Positions 16,013 through 23,304 of a stretch of DNA of 52,959 bases are shown one piece after another. Origin of the DNA: Phycisphaerales bacterium (lineage in GTDB: Bacteria > Planctomycetota > Phycisphaerae > UBA1845); NCBI GenBank assembly GCA_013140575.1, contig JABFSN010000059.1:1-52959 (forward strand). Reading direction: 5' to 3'. A program made the translations under genes and the position numbers. Within the stretch, counting starts at the first letter, position 1; the number at the start of each line of letters is the position of its first letter. The notes beneath the pieces are model-generated. The model worked only from the letters and a program-made list of their open reading frames with translations. It was not told the origin of the DNA and did not search any database.

Positions 16013-18037
16013 ATGCGGAAACGGATGCCGACGCAAAGCGCGGAATCCCCGAATAAGCGCTGTCATGTCACAGCCGCGGAGGTGCGGGTGTCGCTGCCGG
16101 TGATCGGGTCGGCAAAAGCCCCGGTCATCAAGCGGTCGCGGAATGCGCCGCTTCGCGCCGCGGTGTTGATCGGCGTGCATCTGTTGATCGTCGGGCATGT
16201 GATTCATTATTGGATTGCAGGGCGGACGTTGTCGCCGGTCGAGCCGTCGGAATCCATGTACGCCATCGAGCTTGGCCAGATAAACGCCGGGGCGATCTTT
16301 TTCGCGCTCAGCATTCTCGCGACGCTGGTTTTCGGCCGGTTCTTCTGCGGGTGGGGCTGCCATGTGGTGGCGTATCAGGACTTCTGCGCCTGGTTGATGA
16401 AAAAAGTCGGCGTTCGACCGCGGCCGTTCCGGGCGCGGTTGCTGATGTACATTCCGCTGGGATTGGCGTTCTACATGTTCGCCTGGCAGTCGGTGCGGCG
16501 GACGCTGTTTGAATGGGCGGCGTTTGCGCGGTGCGTTGATCGTTGGCCGGATGTTCTGACGTTCGTCGTCGGCGTCAAACCGGGGGCGTATCCGGCGGTC
16601 AGCAACCATCTGATGACCGCCGAATTCTGGAAGACGTTTCCCGGTCCGGTGTTCGCCGTGCTGACGGTGCTGGTCTGCGGATTCGGGGCGGTCTATTTTC
16701 TCGGCGGCAAGGGGTTTTGCACGTACGGGTGTCCCTATGGCGGGTTTTTCGGCGTCGCCGACCGGTTCGCCGCGGGCCGCATCCGCGTAACCGATGTCTG
16801 CGAGCAATGCGGGCACTGCACGGCCACCTGCACGTCCAACGTGCGCGTACACGAGGAGGTGAAACTGTACGGCATGGTGGTGGATCCGGGCTGCATGAAG
16901 TGCATGGATTGCATCAGTGTTTGCCCCAACGACGCGCTTTATTTCGGATTCGGCAAGCTGCCGCCGTCGCCGGTCGAAACGAACGCGGGCCGCACCGCAC
17001 CGTCCGGGCGGAACTACGACGTCACGTTGCTGCAGGAAATCGTCATGTTGATCGTGTTTCTGGGCACGACGATGGCCGTGCGGGGCTTGTACGACGGTCC
17101 GCCGTTGCTGATGTCGGTGGCGCTGGGGGTGATGACGGCGTTTGCAGCGCTGCAACTGTGGCGGCTGTTCCGCGAACCGACCGTCCGCATTCAGAATCTG
17201 CGATTGAAGACGGCCGGGCGTTTGGGTGGTTCCGGTAGGGTGTTCGTCGCGATGTCCGCGGCATGGCTGGCGTTCGTGGTACACAGCGGGTTCGTGCAAT
17301 GGCATCGCACGCTGGGGACGCACTATCTGAATTTGACCGAGGCCGGCGACGAAGTGTTCTCGCCGGACGGTTTCGATCCGAGCGCCTATTCACCGCGGCA
17401 CGCGCGTGCGGCCGAGGCGTCGTTCCGACATTTCAAACTGGCCGATCGGTGGGGCGTGTTTGACACGGACGACGTCAAACGCGGTTTGACCTGGCTGCAC
17501 CTGTTGCACGGCGAGGACGCGTCGGCCGAGCGACGGCTGCGCGAAGCGATCGCCCTGACGCCGAATTCCCCGACGCTCCACGAGCACCTGGTGGCTGTGC
17601 AGTTGAAGCGCGGCGACGCGGCCGGCGCGATCGAATCCATGCGGACATTGTTGACCGTTCGACCACCGACGCCCTCCGACCATGCGCGGCTTGCCGGGCT
17701 GCTGCTTGGGCAGGAACGGTGGGACGAGGCCGTCGCCGAGTATCGGGCCTGCCTCGCGTTGCAGCCCGCCGCCGCCGAGGTGCGCTACAATCTGGGCGGC
17801 CTGTTGGGTCGCATAGGTCGGTTCGACGAGGCCGTCGATGAATTGCGTCGGGCCGACGCATTGGCGCCGAACGGCATGGAGACGCAATTGGAATTGGCCA
17901 TCGCGCTGGCCGGGGCGGGCCGGATCGCCGACGCCGTCCGAACGTTGGAACAGGCCCGGACGATCAATCCCGACGATCCGCGGCCGGATCAGTATCTCGC
18001 GACCCTCCGCGAACAATCGCCGGCGGACCGGCGCTGA
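16013..18037 (+). CDS. NapH/NosR-like membrane ferredoxin fused to TPR domain
   Basis: The 674-residue protein has several transmembrane helices (first at about 45-65). It carries the paired Cys signatures FFCGWGCH (about 118) and GFCTYGCPYG (about 240) seen in NapH/NosR/CcoG-like proteins. Two [4Fe-4S] motifs follow, CEQCGHCTATC (263-273) and CMKCMDCISVC (297-307). After two more helices (about 345-430), residues 465-665 form TPR repeats. The family passes electrons across or along the membrane to periplasmic reductases or to metal-centre assembly; the partner here is unknown, as no reductase is nearby. The TPR tail is unusual for NapH. The gene lies alone between two inverted repeat arms. 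Confidence 0.85.
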   Translation: MRKRMPTQSAESPNKRCHVTAAEVRVSLPVIGSAKAPVIKRSRNAPLRAAVLIGVHLLIVGHVIHYWIAGRTLSPVEPSESMYAIELGQINAGAIFFALSILATLVFGRFFCGWGCHVVAYQDFCAWLMKKVGVRPRPFRARLLMYIPLGLAFYMFAWQSVRRTLFEWAAFARCVDRWPDVLTFVVGVKPGAYPAVSNHLMTAEFWKTFPGPVFAVLTVLVCGFGAVYFLGGKGFCTYGCPYGGFFGVADRFAAGRIRVTDVCEQCGHCTATCTSNVRVHEEVKLYGMVVDPGCMKCMDCISVCPNDALYFGFGKLPPSPVETNAGRTAPSGRNYDVTLLQEIVMLIVFLGTTMAVRGLYDGPPLLMSVALGVMTAFAALQLWRLFREPTVRIQNLRLKTAGRLGGSGRVFVAMSAAWLAFVVHSGFVQWHRTLGTHYLNLTEAGDEVFSPDGFDPSAYSPRHARAAEASFRHFKLADRWGVFDTDDVKRGLTWLHLLHGEDASAERRLREAIALTPNSPTLHEHLVAVQLKRGDAAGAIESMRTLLTVRPPTPSDHARLAGLLLGQERWDEAVAEYRACLALQPAAAEVRYNLGGLLGRIGRFDEAVDELRRADALAPNGMETQLELAIALAGAGRIADAVRTLEQARTINPDDPRPDQYLATLREQSPADRR

Positions 18038-18120
18038 CACAGCGGGTTGTATGGTAGCGCCGCCGATGCTACGTTAGGCTCCGGCGGTAAATGTTGCGGC
18101 ATGGGCTTGCCGCCCAGTGT

Positions 18121-18400
18121 GTGTTTAGCGTTCGTTCGGAACGCTGTGATCGTAGCCCAGTACTTCAGTGCTGGGATGGTGGCGCCGCCAAGGATCCATT
18201 AGTCCCGCAGGTAGTCCCGCAGGGACGGCTGGGGCGCCATGGGGGATTTCAGCCGTCCCTTCGGGACTCGGCGCCAAGTGGTCTCCGGCGTACCCCGCGT
18301 TGAAACGCGGGGCTGCATTCAGGCCTGTCTGCGGCAGGCGACCCCCGGAGACACAAGCGCGTACCCAGCCCATGTTTTCACGGGCAGGATGTCCGTGCCA
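18121..18400 (-). repeat. long composite repeat, right arm of an inverted pair
   Basis: The 280-base segment is the reverse complement of 15511-15779 in block order and largely in sequence, from GTGTTTAGCG through CCCCGCGTTGAAACGCGGGG to GGGCAGGATGTCCGTGCC. It has one extra GTAGTCCCGCAG insertion (about 18211-18222). It ends about 30 bases before the fructose bisphosphatase start and supplies that gene's leader. Confidence 0.8.
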
Positions 18401-18431
18401 AAACACGCCCGACGAACGAGGGATTCTGCAA

Positions 18432-19439
18432 ATGACGGCCAAAAACTTAACCCGACCCATCATCACGATGATTCAGCACGTCACCGAAGCGCAGCGTGAA
18501 TTCCCCGGCGCCAGCGGCGACCTCAGCTGGATTCTGTCGGGCATCGAATTGGCCACCCGGATCATTCAGTCGTACGTCCGTCGTGCGGGCATCGGCAACG
18601 TGCTGGGCACGCTGGACGGCACCAACGTGCAGGGCGAGGTTGTTCAGAAGCTCGACGTGGTGGCGAACGAGACCATCATGCGCTGCCTTGGATATCGCGA
18701 GATCGTCGGAATCATGCTGTCGGAGGAGGACGACGAACCCAACGTGGTAAAATCGCCGGGGGCGGGCGGCAAGTACATCGTGCTGTTCGACCCGCTGGAC
18801 GGTTCCAGCAACATCGACGTCAACGTCTCCATCGGCACGATCTTTTCGGTGTTGCGCTGCTGCGAGGGGGTGCCCGAAGCGAAAGGCCCCATGCCGCACA
18901 TTTTGCAATGCGGCACGGAACAGGTGGCGGCGGGTTACGTCGTGTACGGCAGCAGCACGGTGATGGTCTACACCACCGGCGACGGCGTACACTTGTTCAC
19001 GCTCGATCCGTCGATCGGCACGTTCGTCCTGCAGCAGGAAAACGTCAGGATGCCCGAAAAGGGCAGGACGTACAGCGTGAACGAGGCCTATTTCGCCACG
19101 TTTCCGGTCGGCGTGCAGAAGTACCTTTCGTGGGCCAAAACGAAAGAGGCGGGCGGGTACGGGTTGCGCTACATCGGGTCGCTGGTCGCGGATTTCCACC
19201 GGACGCTGCTGAAGGGCGGCGTCTTTCTGTATCCCCCGACGGCCAAAAACCCGGAAGGCAAATTGCGATTGCTGTACGAGGCCAATCCGCTGGCCATGAT
19301 CGCCGAACAGGCGGGCGGGGTGGCGACCGACTTTAGGGGCCGGATTCTGGAGAAGCGGCCCGAAGCGCTGCACGAAAGGACACCGTTGCTGATCGGCAGC
19401 GCTGGGGAAGTCGCCCGGGTGATGAAATTCGTGTCATAG
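18432..19439 (+). CDS. fbp: class I fructose-1,6-bisphosphatase
   Basis: The 335-residue protein hydrolyses fructose 1,6-bisphosphate to fructose 6-phosphate in gluconeogenesis, in the cytoplasm. The family metal site DPLDGSSN lies at about 119-126, preceded by the LSEEDDEP acidic loop. GTLDGTNVQGEVVQKLDVVAN, AGYVVYGSSTVMVYTTG and the C-terminal EQAGGVATDFRGRILE and HERTPLLIGS stretches are all as expected, and length is typical. Start ATG 18432 follows GAGGGA by nine bases; the frame is open further upstream only through the repeat arm and does not code there. No operon partner is adjacent. Confidence 0.95.
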   Translation: MTAKNLTRPIITMIQHVTEAQREFPGASGDLSWILSGIELATRIIQSYVRRAGIGNVLGTLDGTNVQGEVVQKLDVVANETIMRCLGYREIVGIMLSEEDDEPNVVKSPGAGGKYIVLFDPLDGSSNIDVNVSIGTIFSVLRCCEGVPEAKGPMPHILQCGTEQVAAGYVVYGSSTVMVYTTGDGVHLFTLDPSIGTFVLQQENVRMPEKGRTYSVNEAYFATFPVGVQKYLSWAKTKEAGGYGLRYIGSLVADFHRTLLKGGVFLYPPTAKNPEGKLRLLYEANPLAMIAEQAGGVATDFRGRILEKRPEALHERTPLLIGSAGEVARVMKFVS

Positions 19440-19493
19440 CCCGATGAACGCCCGGGTGACCGCCCGGGCCGTATCGCGGACCGGCGTGATCAG

Positions 19494-20087
19494 CTACCAG
19501 CGCCGCCGCATTAGCGCCATGCCGCCGAGACCGATCAGGCTCATCGGCACCATCGCGCTGGTTCCCATGCCGCACAGGTTGATCACGATCGGCGGAATCA
19601 CGCCGCCGTCATCGACAAAACAAACGTCATCCGGTGGAAAATCGACGAATTCGCAGGCGTCACACGGCACGTTGATGAAGTTCTCCGGGACTTCCACGCC
19701 AGCCGTAATCGTTCCATTGAACGGGTCCACTTCCACGACCATTCCGTCGAGCGCCACCCACCACACCGTACGAAACCCATCGCCGTCGGTCGCGAACTCA
19801 ATAAACCCGCGCGCCTGACCGAGATCGGTGACGTCGTTGTCACCTTCGACAAACGTGTCGGCCAGAATCGTGTCCGTTCGGCTGACCATCATCAGTTGTG
19901 ACGTTTCCGTCAGGATTACCAACTGGATGGGCGCGCCGGTGTCGGAATTGACCGCGTTCACGACGCCGCAGATCGAATCGGATTGGCCGTCTTCCAATAC
20001 GTCCCAGGCAGTTTGGGCCGACGCTGTGAAACCCGCACCCGCGACCATCCCCCACGCGACCCAACACCCGAAAAAACGCACTCGCAT
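19494..20087 (-). CDS. exported hypothetical protein with Cys-Gly/TM/Arg sorting tail
   Basis: The 197-residue protein starts at ATG 20087 with GGAG nine bases upstream. It has a signal peptide ending near TASAQ (about 25). The mature region is acidic and beta-rich with paired Cys (CDACEF). The C-terminus is LCGMG, a hydrophobic helix and RRRW, the layout of PEP-CTERM/MYXO-CTERM-like surface-sorting tails. It is therefore likely processed and anchored at the surface. No functional domain was recognised. It is convergent with fbp, with a 54-base gap. Confidence 0.65.
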   Translation of the reverse strand: MRVRFFGCWVAWGMVAGAGFTASAQTAWDVLEDGQSDSICGVVNAVNSDTGAPIQLVILTETSQLMMVSRTDTILADTFVEGDNDVTDLGQARGFIEFATDGDGFRTVWWVALDGMVVEVDPFNGTITAGVEVPENFINVPCDACEFVDFPPDDVCFVDDGGVIPPIVINLCGMGTSAMVPMSLIGLGGMALMRRRW

Positions 20088-20297
20088 CACTTCGCTCCAC
20101 CGGTTCCATTACTTGGATCGCGTCACCGCGCGACGCGCTCGAGCCGGCTAACATCGCAGAAGTTGGACCGTCTGACCAGCCCCGACGATAGGGCCGACCG
20201 GCCTGATGGCCGAGTAGCGGTGCTGAGGACATTGGCACCCCCTCGCATGTCGCCGCATGCTTGCGTAACTTCTGTTCCAGGCGTATGTTACGTCGTG

Positions 20298-20573
20298 ATG
20301 GAAACCGTTCGGCGGCAGGTGTTTTTTTCCGGAAACGTGCAGGGCGTCGGATTTCGCCACACGACCCGATGTGTGGCCGACCGGTTCGAGGTCACCGGCT
20401 TTGTGCGAAACCTGCCCGACGGTCGGGTCGAGTTGATTGCCGAGGGGCGGTCTGATCAGGTCGGTGCGTTCATCGCTGCCGTGGAGCAGGCCATGTCCGG
20501 GAACATTCGCCACGCCGAATGCGTCGCGTCGGCGGCGACGAGCGAGTTCGAGCGGTTCCGGGTCCACCACTGA
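20298..20573 (+). CDS. acyP: acylphosphatase
   Basis: The 91-residue protein has the active-site loop GNVQGVGFR (13-21; catalytic Arg21) and the second signature GFVRNLPDGRVE with catalytic Asn near 39. Length and fold order are typical. It hydrolyses the carboxyl-phosphate bond of acyl phosphates in the cytoplasm. ATG 20298 is preferred; a GTG lies directly before it. It precedes etfB by about 100 bases on the same strand, but etfB has its own strong ribosome-binding site, so co-transcription is possible and not proven. Confidence 0.93.
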   Translation: METVRRQVFFSGNVQGVGFRHTTRCVADRFEVTGFVRNLPDGRVELIAEGRSDQVGAFIAAVEQAMSGNIRHAECVASAATSEFERFRVHH

Positions 20574-20681
20574 TTCCCCGCCCGCGTCGGTATCAACAAC
20601 TCCCGGCCGATCCGCTAGGATGCGTCGTCCGGCCCGGCGGAAGGTGTTCGGTCCGGCGGCAGGTGGAGGAGAATCGAGATC

Positions 20682-21473
20682 ATGCGGATTCTGACGGTGA
20701 TTAAGCAGGTGCCCGATTCCAACGCGACCATCAGAGTGGCAGCCGATGGAAAGGGCATCGACCCGGCCGGTCTGAAACTGGTCTGCGATCCGTTCGACGA
20801 GTTCGGCGTCGAGTTGGCTATTCAGCTTCGCGAAAAGCGCGGCGACATTGAAGAAATCGTGGTGATCTGCGTCGGCGGAGAAAAGGCGGGCGAAGCGATA
20901 CGCACCGCGCTGGCCATGGGGGCCGATCGGGCCATTCACCTGAACGACCCCAAGTTCGAATCCACGAACGAACTGTCCGCGGCCTGGACCATGGCCGAAG
21001 CCGTTAAGAAAGACGCGCGCGGCTTCGATCTGACCGTGTGCGGCAAGTATAATATTGACATGGACGGCGGAGCGATCGGACCGGCGCTGGCCGAATATCT
21101 CGATTTGCCGCACGTCGGAGCGGTTACGGGACTGGAGTTCGCCGCGGACGGCAAGTCGTTCACGGCGCGGCGGCGGATCGAGGGCGCGGAGGAAGTGGTC
21201 ACATGCGATCTTCCGGCGTTGCTGACCATTGAGAAGGGGCTGGTCGAGCCGCGGTATCCGTCGCTGCCCAACCTGATGAAAGCCAAGAAGAAGCCGGTTT
21301 CGGTGATTACGGCCGCCGAGGTGCCTGACGTCGGCGCGTCGATCGCAGGGACCGATCTTGTCAAACTGACGCCGCCGCCGCCGCGTCCCGACTGCAAATT
21401 CGTCGAAGGCGAACCCGAGCAAATGGCCCGCGAGCTGGTGCGCCTGCTGCGCGAAGAGGCAAAGGCGGTGTAG
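20682..21473 (+). CDS. etfB: electron transfer flavoprotein subunit beta
   Basis: The 263-residue protein starts after GGTGGAGGAGAA with good spacing. It has the EtfB features MRILTVIKQVPDSNATI at the N-terminus, the VCDPFDEFGVELAIQL segment and a C-terminal helix region. EtfB pairs with EtfA to carry electrons as FAD semiquinone/hydroquinone from acyl-CoA and related dehydrogenases. Its stop overlaps the etfA start region (TAGTGATG), so the two are translationally coupled. The membrane FeS acceptor encoded at 23305 is the expected downstream partner. Confidence 0.93.
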   Translation: MRILTVIKQVPDSNATIRVAADGKGIDPAGLKLVCDPFDEFGVELAIQLREKRGDIEEIVVICVGGEKAGEAIRTALAMGADRAIHLNDPKFESTNELSAAWTMAEAVKKDARGFDLTVCGKYNIDMDGGAIGPALAEYLDLPHVGAVTGLEFAADGKSFTARRRIEGAEEVVTCDLPALLTIEKGLVEPRYPSLPNLMKAKKKPVSVITAAEVPDVGASIAGTDLVKLTPPPPRPDCKFVEGEPEQMARELVRLLREEAKAV

Positions 21474-21475
21474 TG

Positions 21476-22465
21476 ATGACCGGCAGTTTTCTCGTATTCG
21501 TGGAACAACGCGGCGGGAGAATTCAGCCCGCGACGTTTCAATTGATCCACGTCGCAAAGACGCTCGCGGCAAAGACCGGCGGGAGCGTTGAGGCGTGTCT
21601 CGTCGGAAAGGGAATCGGCGGACTGGCCGACGAACTGGCGGCGCGCGGCGCCGCCCGGGTCTATCTATGCGACGACGCGGCATTCGAATACTACCGGGCC
21701 ATGCCCTATGCCGCAGCCGTGACCGCGGCGATTGACAAGGCCGATCCCAGGGCGGTCCTCTTTCCGACGACCTCCCTCGGCCGCGATCTGGCGTCGCGCG
21801 TGGCCGCCCGCAAACGCGCTGCGTTCGCCATGGACTGCACCGAAGTGACGATGAACGGCACGACGCTCGCCGCGACCAAGACCATGTATTGCGGCAAGGT
21901 GTTCGCGGCGTTTGACCTGTCGGACAAGCGATTGCAGATCATCACGATTCGATCGAACGTCTACCCGGCCGCACCCCGGCAGGACGGTGTCAAGGCAGTG
22001 GTCGAGCTGCTCTCGGTCACGCTTCGTCCGCAGGATACGCGATTGAAAGTCTCGGAAGTCGTCAGTACGTCGAGTGGGATTAAAGATGTGACCGAGGCCG
22101 AGATCGTCGTGTCCGGCGGACGCGCGCTGAAGTCTGAAGTCAATTTCCAGATCATCTATGAACTGGCCGCCGCGCTGGACGGGGCCGTGGGGGCGTCCCG
22201 CGCCGCCTGCGACGCGGGGTACCAGCCGCACACGCGCCAGGTGGGATTGACCGGCAAAGTCGTGACCCCGGTTCTGTACATCGCGTGCGGGATTGACGGC
22301 GCGATTCAACATCTGGCGGGCATGCGCGGCAGCAAGGTCATCGTGGCGGTCAATACGAAGAAAGAGGCCCCGATCTTCAAGGTCGCGAACTATGGATGTG
22401 TGGCGGACCTGTTCGTGCTGGTGCCGTTGCTGACACAAGAGTTTCGAAAGCTCCTCGCACACTAG
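21476..22465 (+). CDS. etfA: electron transfer flavoprotein subunit alpha
   Basis: The 329-residue protein ends with the EtfA FAD-binding domain: GLTGKVVTPVLYIACGIDG, AIQHLAGMRGSK, IVAVNTKKEAPIFKVANYG. The N-terminal domain (SFLVFVEQRGGRIQPATFQL) is also typical. It forms the FAD-holding heterodimer with EtfB. ATG 21476 is used; a GTG three bases before overlaps the etfB stop. Immediately after its stop lies not the quinone-side partner but the HEPN pair, with only 17 bases between. Confidence 0.95.
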   Translation: MTGSFLVFVEQRGGRIQPATFQLIHVAKTLAAKTGGSVEACLVGKGIGGLADELAARGAARVYLCDDAAFEYYRAMPYAAAVTAAIDKADPRAVLFPTTSLGRDLASRVAARKRAAFAMDCTEVTMNGTTLAATKTMYCGKVFAAFDLSDKRLQIITIRSNVYPAAPRQDGVKAVVELLSVTLRPQDTRLKVSEVVSTSSGIKDVTEAEIVVSGGRALKSEVNFQIIYELAAALDGAVGASRAACDAGYQPHTRQVGLTGKVVTPVLYIACGIDGAIQHLAGMRGSKVIVAVNTKKEAPIFKVANYGCVADLFVLVPLLTQEFRKLLAH

Positions 22466-22482
22466 AGAGGGTCGCGCCGCCG

Positions 22483-22902
22483 GTGAGTTACCTGGATCGA
22501 GATAGCCTGAGAGCGTTGGCGCTCGTACGGCTCGACGACGCCAAGGTGTTGTTGGCCAATGAGCGGTTTTCCGCCGCCTTCTATCTCGCGGGTTATGTCG
22601 TTGAATGTGCGTTGAAAGCCTGCATCGCAGGTCACACTCGGCAATACGAATTTCCAGACAAGAAACGTGCGGAGAAAAGTCATACCCACAAAGTCCGAGA
22701 CTTGGCGGTAGTTGCCCAACTCCCGACGGATGTCGATTTTGAGAAAGACAGGACCCTTCGGGAGTACTGGCAAATGATTAGCACGCGATGGTCGGAGACT
22801 TGCCGGTACGAAAACCGATGGCGCACGGAGGCAGAGGCGCTGCTTGAGGCCGTCGACGACCCAAACCACGGAGTGCTTCAATGGTTGCAAAAATACTGGT
22901 AG
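22483..22902 (+). CDS. HEPN-domain protein (putative RNase toxin)
   Basis: The 139-residue all-helical protein begins at GTG 22483 after AGAGAGG. It opens with SLRALALVRLDDAKVLLAN and AAFYLAGYVVECALKA, the HEPN helix pair, and has an Arg-x4-His motif (Arg62, His67 in RAEKSH). Many HEPN proteins with this motif are metal-independent RNases in toxin-antitoxin or defence modules. It overlaps the following small gene by 22 bases, so the two are a unit. The base composition looks more AT-rich than in the etf genes on both sides, suggesting insertion of the pair into an etfBA-FeS operon. The HEPN call is good; toxin activity is an inference. Confidence 0.75.
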   Translation: MSYLDRDSLRALALVRLDDAKVLLANERFSAAFYLAGYVVECALKACIAGHTRQYEFPDKKRAEKSHTHKVRDLAVVAQLPTDVDFEKDRTLREYWQMISTRWSETCRYENRWRTEAEALLEAVDDPNHGVLQWLQKYW

Positions 22903-23264
22903 ATCGAGACATTGAAGCGGGCAAGCGGCTGGTGCTGGAACTCGACCGGATCGGCTTCCCCCTGTCAGCGGCGATGTGGCTATGCGCGGCAGAAGAAGAC
23001 CGCTACCAGTTGGTGCTCGCGACGTCCAATTACGATGGCAGTCCTCTAGACGCCTTTCGAATGGTTCACGAAGCTATTGACAGAATTCCAGACGATTGTC
23101 GTCCGTCGTTTGCGGATGTGAGCATCGTTAGTCCGGGCGATCGAGTGATCCAAGCCGTGCGCAAGCTTGTGAAAACCCATACGAGCGTTGGTGGCGCGCG
23201 GTTGTTCAACGCGATGATAAACGACGTGGACATCGCCGATGCGTGGATTTACCGTAGCACATAG
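22881..23264 (+). CDS. conserved small protein paired with HEPN gene
   Basis: The 127-residue protein (MVAKILVDRDIEAGKRLV at the start) is not assigned to a named domain. It is a mixed alpha/beta, soluble protein with a repeated VD/ID pattern near the end (NDVDIADAWIY). The start overlaps the HEPN frame by 22 bases, which implies coupled expression. The position suggests an antitoxin or cofactor of the HEPN protein. Similar small proteins next to HEPN genes appear familiar from environmental bacteria, but no function can be given. Confidence 0.65.
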   Translation: MVAKILVDRDIEAGKRLVLELDRIGFPLSAAMWLCAAEEDRYQLVLATSNYDGSPLDAFRMVHEAIDRIPDDCRPSFADVSIVSPGDRVIQAVRKLVKTHTSVGGARLFNAMINDVDIADAWIYRST

Positions 23265-23304
23265 TGAAACCCCATCTTGCGGATGATGCCTGTTCGCACG
23301 CCAT

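Noticed and set aside
15511-18400. Insertion sequence with inverted ends
   Set aside because: The inverted arms are real, but no transposase lies between them and no target duplication was seen, so it is reported as repeats only.
18168-18431. Longer N-terminus for fructose-1,6-bisphosphatase
   Set aside because: The added 88 codons translate the right repeat arm; family length and the GAGGGA signal support ATG 18432.
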